This document shows, piece by piece, positions 57,131 to 62,553 of a stretch of 62,553 nucleotides of DNA. Source of the DNA: Microcaldota archaeon (GTDB lineage: Archaea; Micrarchaeota; Micrarchaeia; Micrarchaeales; CABMGC01); assembly GCA_028867335.1 (NCBI GenBank), contig JAGWGN010000003.1:1-62553 (forward strand), written 5' to 3'. Both the position numbers and the translations under genes were made by a program. Position 1 is the stretch's first letter, and each line of letters opens with the position of its first letter. The notes under the pieces are model-generated. The model was not told the DNA's origin. It saw nothing but the letters and a program-made list of their open reading frames with translations, and did not search any database.

Positions 57131-57931
57131 ATGTTATCTGTTTGTCCAGAGGACATAATAAATATATATCAGAAACTTGAAAAATTATTTGGTGGGGTCT
57201 TGAAGACATATTCTGCGATATTACTATGTGGCGGAAAGGGCACTAGACTTCGGGAATTGACAAAAGATGAAATACTGAAACCGTTGCTTAAGGTTGCTGG
57301 GAAAGAATTAATCAATTATAGTATAGAGTTATTTGAGCCGAACGTGGTAAATAAGTTGGTATTTGCGGTAGATCATAAAGCGGAGCAAATTGAAACGTGG
57401 ATAAAAAATCAGGATTTAGGTTACAAGTTTGAAATTTCAAAGCAAATTGCACCAGGGGTTCTGCAAGCATTAAAAGATGGTTCGACATACGCAGAAAATG
57501 ATATCATATTTTGTAATACAGATGAGATTAGAAAAAATCTCAATCTAAAAGAAGTTATTAGAACTCATGAGAAATTTGATGCTCTCGCAACGGTGGTTTG
57601 CACATACACAAATAATCTATTCAAACACGGGGTTATTCAATTAAAAGACGATTTCACAGTATCTGGAATTTTAATCAAAGATAAAATGTACCAAAATAAA
57701 CCGCTGGAAGTTGGTTTGGTAAATTCTGGCTTTGTTGTCATGAAGAAAGAAGCAATAAAGTATCTTGATGGTAGGGTAGACAAGGATTGGAATGGTATTA
57801 CTACCCCATTAATTAGTATGGGGGAATTAAAAGCATACATTGATGAAAGAATAGTCTTCTTTAACTCTAACACTGCCGAACAATACTATGAGGCGGAGAA
57901 TTATCTAAAAGATAATTCTGGAAAGAATTAA
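57131..57931 (+). CDS. Sugar-phosphate nucleotidyltransferase
   Basis: A 266-residue protein of the NTP_transferase family. The signature AILLCGGKGTRLRELTKDEILKPLLKVAG (GxGTRL...KP) is near residue 30-58. Next comes IIFCNTDEIRKNL, aligning with the metal-binding D of the family, and EVGLVNSGFVVMKKE. It makes NDP-sugars from sugar-1-phosphate; the sugar and nucleotide are not clear, although mannose/glucose is likely. AT-rich and flanked by AT-rich genes, so probably transferred. It has a 27-base convergent overlap with the NUDIX gene. Confidence 0.82.
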   Translation: MLSVCPEDIINIYQKLEKLFGGVLKTYSAILLCGGKGTRLRELTKDEILKPLLKVAGKELINYSIELFEPNVVNKLVFAVDHKAEQIETWIKNQDLGYKFEISKQIAPGVLQALKDGSTYAENDIIFCNTDEIRKNLNLKEVIRTHEKFDALATVVCTYTNNLFKHGVIQLKDDFTVSGILIKDKMYQNKPLEVGLVNSGFVVMKKEAIKYLDGRVDKDWNGITTPLISMGELKAYIDERIVFFNSNTAEQYYEAENYLKDNSGKN

Positions 57932-58444
57932 AGAAGCTAAGGCCGCACTATTCTTCCATTTTTTGTTAGCGATCTGTTTTTTTAGATCACGTCTAGAAAC
58001 GGCGCGCACGGAAGTTATTGTTTCGCTCATTTCTAATTTTTGCTTTTGAATCAATTTGACATTCTTCGCTCGAACTACATAAATTTTATGCATATCTTTT
58101 GAAGGATAATCGTTGAGAACTCCCACATATTTAAAGTGGCCTCCGGAAAAACCTGTCTCTTCTAATAGCTCTCTTTTTGCAGCTTTTATTAGAGGTTCGT
58201 TTGATTCTATTAATCCGGCAGGTAAAGCTATTTGGAATTGGCCAGCACCATGCCTATACTCTTTTATTGTGATTACCTTATTCTTCTTGTCAGTCGGTAC
58301 TATTAGAACTACATCGGATTTTTTAATCAAGGTATAATCATTTAGTACAGTACCATTAGGCAATTTTACGATATCTTCATAAATTTTTACGAATTTAGAG
58401 TCAAATACTCTTTTCCTCTTGAGTACACGCCATTTTTTGTCCAT
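57905..58444 (-). CDS. NUDIX hydrolase (ADP-ribose pyrophosphatase-like)
   Basis: The Nudix box is clear: PAGLIESNEPLIKAAKRELLEETGFSGG (GX5EX7REUXEEXGU). Length about 179 from the ATG at 58444 (MDKKWRVLKRKRVF); the TTG start at 58489 in the track is less likely. Sequence before the box (KNKVITIKEYRHGAGQFQIALPAG) is typical of ADP-sugar pyrophosphatases. It would hydrolyse nucleotide sugars or ADP-ribose. Composition is AT-rich. Confidence 0.88.
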   Translation of the reverse strand: MDKKWRVLKRKRVFDSKFVKIYEDIVKLPNGTVLNDYTLIKKSDVVLIVPTDKKNKVITIKEYRHGAGQFQIALPAGLIESNEPLIKAAKRELLEETGFSGGHFKYVGVLNDYPSKDMHKIYVVRAKNVKLIQKQKLEMSETITSVRAVSRRDLKKQIANKKWKNSAALASLILSRIIF

Positions 58445-58507
58445 TAAACCATATTTTAATGGAATTTTCTCATCTTTAAATGTTTCCAAATTATGTGAAA
58501 AATTTAT

Positions 58508-59219
58508 TTATTTCCTGCAAACAAAACAGGTTGAACCTGCTCTGAACTCTTTGCCCTTAAGTATCTCGACGCTCTTGAACCCTGCATTTCTAGCGGCAGA
58601 TTTGAGATCTGTAATGGAGAAGAACCCAAACCTTATCTGGTTGCTGTAAGTGTGGAACTGTGCACCATCCCTTACTAGATACTCAAACTTGAACAGAAGC
58701 TGATTGCCTTTGCGCTCAACCTCGTCAAATCTTGCAATCTGCAGGTTCTTTTCGCTGTGTCCCAGCACGCTCTTTTTGTTTTGGTCGAAGAAATCCTTGA
58801 GTAGTGGAGTGTTTATATCAAATATTAGGGCGCCGCCCTTCCTTAGGTTAGCGGAGATGTTCTTTAGTGCGGCAAGCAGCTCCCTTTTGGTCCTGTTGAA
58901 GTAGATTCCGTTGAAGATTGCAATCGCAGCGTCAAATGGCAGATCCGACTTGAAGCTTTTCATGTCAGCAACAAGAAACTTTGCTGCCTTCACGCGCTTT
59001 TGCGCGTAATCCACAAACTTCTCGCTCGTGTCAATTCCGGTCACCTTGAAACCCATCTTTGAGAGTGTCAGGGCGTGGTCGCCCCTGTTGGACCCGATGT
59101 CTAGAATCCTGCTTTGGCCCTATTTTCATGGATTTTAGGAGCTCTGCCAAAAGTGCCGCTTCCGCCTTGTAGTCGCGGTTGGAAAAAAGCTTTTGCTGAT
59201 AGAGCATCTTGTCTGGCAT
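58508..59219 (-). pseudogene. SAM methyltransferase with a frameshift
   Basis: Two overlapping frames make one class I methyltransferase. The first (59031-59219) gives MPDKMLYQQKLFSNRDYKAE...MKIGPK. The second continues SRILDIGSNRGDHALTLSKMGFKVTGIDTS, the SAM-binding GxGxG-like loop, and then DMKSFKSDLPFDAAIAIFNG. They meet around 59111-59117, where one base seems extra or missing (...GGGCCAAAGCAGG...). The site does not look like a programmed slippery heptamer. Either a recent mutation or an assembly error; without the join the SAM loop is cut from the N-terminus. Confidence 0.75.
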
Positions 59220-59349
59220 AACCCGTTATTGGAGGGGCAAACATTAAGAAACGGCTTATTTTGATGGTTTTTTAGCGGAAGTTGAGGGTTTGAAGGAAGG
59301 TATATAAACAGAATAAGCCAATATAATATCAACTTTTTAAAGTGATTAT

Positions 59350-59775
59350 ATGATATCAGGTCTTAGAATAAGCCATGTGGAAGCAAGCAGGACAAACGAG
59401 GAAGCGATAATGAACATGAAGTTCAACATCAACTTCGATGCGGTCAAGGTCGAGAGCGAGAATGTGCACGTAGACTTCACATTCGTAGCAAACTACGAGG
59501 GAGGAGAGGCCTCGAAGGCAACTGAGGTGGGAATGCTTAAGATCGTCGGGACGATCATGTCAAAGGAGAGCAAGAAGGAGGCGGATGAGATATCCGCCGT
59601 CTGGAAGAGCAAGAAGACCCTGCCAATCGCATTCGCGGAGGGCATAATCAATTTGCTAAACTTTGAGTGCGGCGCAAGGGGAACTTTGCTCGCATCATCG
59701 ATTGGCCTGCTCGCGCCACTGCCTCTTTCAAGGGCAAAGCTCTCTGAGCAGCCTGCAGCCGGAAAGAGCGCCTAA
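59350..59775 (+). CDS. Unidentified conserved small protein upstream of polB
   Basis: A 141-residue soluble protein with alternating strands (FNINFDAVKVESENVHVDFTFVANY) and a C-terminal helix-rich FECGARGTLLASSIGLLAPLPLSR. This two-strand-plus-helix pattern is faintly like SecB-type chaperones, but similarity is not strong. Own promoter (GGTATATAAAC about 45 bases upstream). Probably translated ahead of polB. Confidence 0.7.
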   Translation: MISGLRISHVEASRTNEEAIMNMKFNINFDAVKVESENVHVDFTFVANYEGGEASKATEVGMLKIVGTIMSKESKKEADEISAVWKSKKTLPIAFAEGIINLLNFECGARGTLLASSIGLLAPLPLSRAKLSEQPAAGKSA

Positions 59776-59825
59776 ACGTTCTTTCTTATTCTTTTTAGCT
59801 AATTTTGGTTAGCGTCAATGATTGC

Positions 59826-62255
59826 ATGGAACAACTTGAGCTCAGGGGGATAGTGCTCGACGCAGACTATGCGACAAGGGACGGAAAGGGGATGATAAGG
59901 CTCACCTTCAAGTCCGATGGCAAGATCCACTTCCTGACAGATCCTAACTTCCTTCCCTACTTCTACCTTGTCCCGAGCAGGCAGGACCTTGACCCGAAAT
60001 CACTTGGTGACATCACGATAATATCGGAAAGTGAGGAGGAGGTCCGCGCAAAGGCAGTTGAGCGCGCAGAGCTTCTGGTAAGGGGGAAGAAGACTGAAGC
60101 ATTCAAGGTGACGCTTTCAAGCCCGAGATTTGTGACAAAGATGAGCCAGGCCTTTGAGGAGTTCGGAACAGTATATGAGAAGGATATCGTCTTCTGGAAG
60201 AGATACCTAATCGACAAGCAAATCTCGCCGCTTGCACAGGTGAGGGTCCTCTGCCATGAGGAGAGCGGACTTCTTGTGATAGACGAGATTGCAAACGAGG
60301 CAGGGAACGCAAAAGAGAGCCTGAGCGGAATCTGCTTTGACATTGAGACCTACAACCCGCTCGGGGTGCCCAGAATCGAGAAGGACCCGGTGATCATGAT
60401 CAGCTACTCCTGCAAGGGGGAGGAGTATGTTCTTACGACAAAGAAGATTGACAGGCCGTTCATAAAGTACTTCGAGACCGAGAAGGAGATGATCCAGGGA
60501 TTCATCGATGCGGTGAAGAGGCTCGACCCGGACATAATAGTCGGATACAACTCATCTAACTTTGACATCCCCTACCTTATGACAAGGGCGGAGAAGAACA
60601 AAATTGTCTTTGACATAGGAAGGTACGAGGGCGAGGAGCCAAAGAAGCAGCACCACGGGCTTATCGACATCGTCCAGATACCGGGAAGGATAAACTTTGA
60701 CGCGTACAATGTCGCAAGGTTCGTCTCGGTTGTCGGGGCATCGGAGAAGGTCATCAAGGTCAACAACTTCAAGCTCTATGAGGTCTACAGGGCCATCACA
60801 GGAAAGGAGAAGAAGATGGTTGAGAGGGGGGCGATCTGGGAGCTTTGGGACAAGGGAGGGCCGGATTTAGACGAACTCGCCGAGTACTCGCTTGGAGACT
60901 CAAAGTCGCTTAAGGAGCTCTACGACTTTTTCCTCCCGCTTGAGGTTGAAGTTGCAAGGGTCGCTGGAACGATTCTCTCAGAGGCGTGCGTCTCCACAAC
61001 AAGCCAGCTAGTCGAGTTCATGCTGATGCGGTATGCGCAGAAGTTTGGGGAGATGATACCGAACAAGCCCGGAGACAGCACGATACAGGAGAGGATGGCA
61101 AACCCATACGAAGGGGCCTATGTCAAGACTCCGGAAGCGGGAATATATGACAGGATAGTGGTGTTCGACTTCAAGGGGCTGTATCCGTCAATCATCATCG
61201 CACACAACATAGATCCTGCGACTGTCTGCGATGATTGCACGGATTACTTCGAGTCACCAGACGGGGTGAAGTTCAGGAAGGATCGCGTCGGAATCATGCC
61301 GATGCTGCTAAAGCTGCTCATTGACGAGAGATCTGAAGTTAAGAAGGCATACAAGAAGGACCCTGACAACAAGTCGCTTGGGGCAAGGTCGACCTCGCTT
61401 AAGATCATCGCAAACGCATTCTACGGATATCTTGGCTACGCAAGATCGAGATGGTACTCGCGTGAGTGCGCATCAAGTGTCACTTCGTATGCAAGACTCT
61501 ACATCACAAAGACGATTGACCAGGCCGAAGCTGCAGGATTCAAGGTCCTCTACAGTGACACTGATTCAATATTCATAATAATCGCAGAAAAGACAAAGGA
61601 TGACGTCAACGCATTCCTAAAGAAGGTCAACGCCTCGCTGCCCAACACCATGGAGCTAGAGCTCGAGGACTTCTACACACGAGGGGTCTTTGTTGGCAAG
61701 AGAGGAGGGGACGGGACTGCTGGCGCAAAGAAGAAGTACGCGCTGATGTCCGAGTCGGGGAGGATAAAGATAAAGGGATTCGAACTAGTCAGAAGGGACT
61801 GGGCAAAGATTTCAAGGGACACGCAGCTTGCGGTCCTTGAGGCAATACTAAAGGAAGGTAGCAAGGAGAAGGCAGTCAACATAGTCAAGGAAGTGGTTGA
61901 GAGGCTAAAGTCAGGAACCGTTGAGATCAAGGAGCTTGTCATGAACACGCAGCTCAGGAAGGGAATAGGAAGCTACGACATAAAATCGCCAGAGCTTGCA
62001 GCAGCAAGGAAGGCGGTTGAGAAGGGGGTGAGAAAGAAGGAGGAGCTGGTCGGATCATCGATAGGGTATGTGATAACAAAGCACGGAAGCAGCATCTCGG
62101 AGAAGGCGGAGGTCTGGGAGCTTGCAAAGGACTATGACGCGGATTATTACATTGACCACCAGATAATACCTGCAACGCTTAAAATCCTAAAGGAACTAGG
62201 ATACAATGCAGACGAGCTGAGGACCAAGGGCTCGCAGAAGAAGCTTGGAGGGTGA
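59826..62255 (+). CDS. polB: Family B DNA polymerase
   Basis: A replicative or repair polymerase. The ATG at 59826 (MEQLELRGIVLDADY) is preferred over the track's TTG at 59805, giving about 809 residues. The 3'-5' exonuclease has ExoI FDIETYNP, ExoII VGYNSSNFDIPYL and a YSLGDSK-type ExoIII. Polymerase motif A is DFKGLYPSIIIAHNI, motif B KIIANAFYGYLGYAR, motif C YSDTDSIF. No intein is inserted at these sites, although this is a frequent intein host. The ending KGSQKKLGG may serve a PCNA role. Confidence 0.97.
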   Translation: MEQLELRGIVLDADYATRDGKGMIRLTFKSDGKIHFLTDPNFLPYFYLVPSRQDLDPKSLGDITIISESEEEVRAKAVERAELLVRGKKTEAFKVTLSSPRFVTKMSQAFEEFGTVYEKDIVFWKRYLIDKQISPLAQVRVLCHEESGLLVIDEIANEAGNAKESLSGICFDIETYNPLGVPRIEKDPVIMISYSCKGEEYVLTTKKIDRPFIKYFETEKEMIQGFIDAVKRLDPDIIVGYNSSNFDIPYLMTRAEKNKIVFDIGRYEGEEPKKQHHGLIDIVQIPGRINFDAYNVARFVSVVGASEKVIKVNNFKLYEVYRAITGKEKKMVERGAIWELWDKGGPDLDELAEYSLGDSKSLKELYDFFLPLEVEVARVAGTILSEACVSTTSQLVEFMLMRYAQKFGEMIPNKPGDSTIQERMANPYEGAYVKTPEAGIYDRIVVFDFKGLYPSIIIAHNIDPATVCDDCTDYFESPDGVKFRKDRVGIMPMLLKLLIDERSEVKKAYKKDPDNKSLGARSTSLKIIANAFYGYLGYARSRWYSRECASSVTSYARLYITKTIDQAEAAGFKVLYSDTDSIFIIIAEKTKDDVNAFLKKVNASLPNTMELELEDFYTRGVFVGKRGGDGTAGAKKKYALMSESGRIKIKGFELVRRDWAKISRDTQLAVLEAILKEGSKEKAVNIVKEVVERLKSGTVEIKELVMNTQLRKGIGSYDIKSPELAAARKAVEKGVRKKEELVGSSIGYVITKHGSSISEKAEVWELAKDYDADYYIDHQIIPATLKILKELGYNADELRTKGSQKKLGG

Positions 62256-62261
62256 AGGCTC

Positions 62262-62553
62262 ATGAAGATCTTGTTTGTGTGCAGAGGCAATATTGGGAGG
62301 AGCCAGATGGCGGAGGCGTTCTTTGCCAAAATGTCAAAAAAGAATAGCGCAACTAGCGCAGGGACGCACTCTAGAGAGGAAGGAGTTGAAGGAGTAAAAT
62401 TAGGAATCGGAAGATGGGATACTCCGGATGCGATGAAGGAGATAGGTTTCGACGTATCGGATAAGGTTTCAAAGCAGCTTACTCCGGAAATGATAAATAG
62501 TGCAGACAGAGTAATTGTCATAATGACTGATGAAGAGAGTAAAAGGTTGCTTC
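62262..62553 (+). CDS. Low-molecular-weight protein tyrosine phosphatase/arsenate reductase family (partial)
   Basis: Runs off the right edge. MKILFVCRGNIGRSQMAEAFF has the family loop C(X)5RS (VCRGNIGRS), with the catalytic Cys. The remainder (TSAGTHSREE...DVSDKVSKQLTPEMINSADRVIVIMTDEE) matches the rest of the fold: SAG-T, the ADxVIVM strand. Catalytic Asp would lie beyond the edge. Absent from the ORF track because it has no stop. It begins 6 bases after the polB stop. Confidence 0.88.
   Translation, partial: MKILFVCRGNIGRSQMAEAFFAKMSKKNSATSAGTHSREEGVEGVKLGIGRWDTPDAMKEIGFDVSDKVSKQLTPEMINSADRVIVIMTDEESKRLL

Noticed and set aside
59105-59125. Programmed -1 ribosomal frameshift in the methyltransferase gene
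   Set aside because: No X XXY YYZ slippery heptamer in the zero frame and no downstream structure seen; a simple indel is more likely.

Overview
The window is one contiguous piece of an archaeal chromosome. Evidence: archaeal-type information-processing genes (ribosomal protein S8e, aIF1A, aIF2-beta, RFC large subunit, family B DNA polymerase, FEN1, aMBF1, KEOPS Cgi121, RIO1 kinase), CDP-archaeol synthase, class III (QXSXEF) pilin signal peptides, an archaeal SRP RNA, a tRNA intron with a bulge-helix-bulge splice motif, and TATA boxes about 25 nt upstream of nearly leaderless starts. Tight packing, many 1-17 bp overlaps and many orphan small proteins suggest a small-genome DPANN lineage (Micrarchaeota- or Diapherotrites-like). 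That placement is inference; there is no rRNA in the window.

Layout. 1-4.3 kb: RNase HI, a TPR-AAA ATPase split at its Walker A loop by a 361-aa intein, and a phosphoglucose/phosphomannose isomerase. 4.3-10.3 kb (minus): one compact operon for a type IV pilus-like machine, with a secretion ATPase, two half-size TadC-like membrane proteins and a series of pilin-like proteins. 10.4-16.7 kb: a winged-helix regulator, a flavin reductase, a carbamoyltransferase, S8e, Cgi121, an ERCC4 nuclease, RIO1, aIF1A and aIF2-beta. 16.8-28.9 kb: a 718-aa orphan, SRP RNA, tRNA-Ser(GCT), a PPOX flavoprotein, a TRAM protein, a HAD phosphatase, an Exo5/Cas4-like nuclease, AlaRS, CarS, an M50 protease, aMBF1, FEN1, an Hsp20-like protein and a 39-aa very basic protein. 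28.9-30.5 kb: a transglutaminase-like protein lacking the expected catalytic Cys, and a protein with beta-carbonic-anhydrase-like metal motifs.

30.5-37.7 kb (minus) holds the most striking system: a five-gene operon for a group 4 hydrogenase / complex I-like membrane complex (HyfB-, HyfC+HyfE fusion-, HyfF-, HyfG- and HyfI-like). The ion-pumping membrane subunits keep their key Glu and Lys residues. The large subunit has lost all four [NiFe]-binding cysteines, the small subunit has lost all four [4Fe-4S] cysteines, and no ferredoxin-like subunit is encoded. It looks like a redox-centre-free relative of the energy-converting hydrogenase-related (Ehr) complexes.

37.9-46.7 kb: HtpX/LemA, a thymidylate-related group (thymidylate kinase, SHMT, tandem ThyX-like protein), a HAD nucleotidase, a cation/proton antiporter, an intron-containing tRNA-Ser(TGA), AroD, MscL with a zinc ribbon, and tRNA-Glu(CTC). 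46.8-56.3 kb: RFC large subunit, PheRS alpha and beta, two membrane/secreted proteins, an O-methyltransferase, a UbiA prenyltransferase and a KaiC-V4R pair. 56.3-62.5 kb: an intergenic region with structured, TATA-bearing repeats, an AT-rich three-gene island (helical protein, nucleotidyltransferase, NUDIX), a frameshifted methyltransferase, PolB, and the start of a low-molecular-weight phosphatase cut by the window edge.
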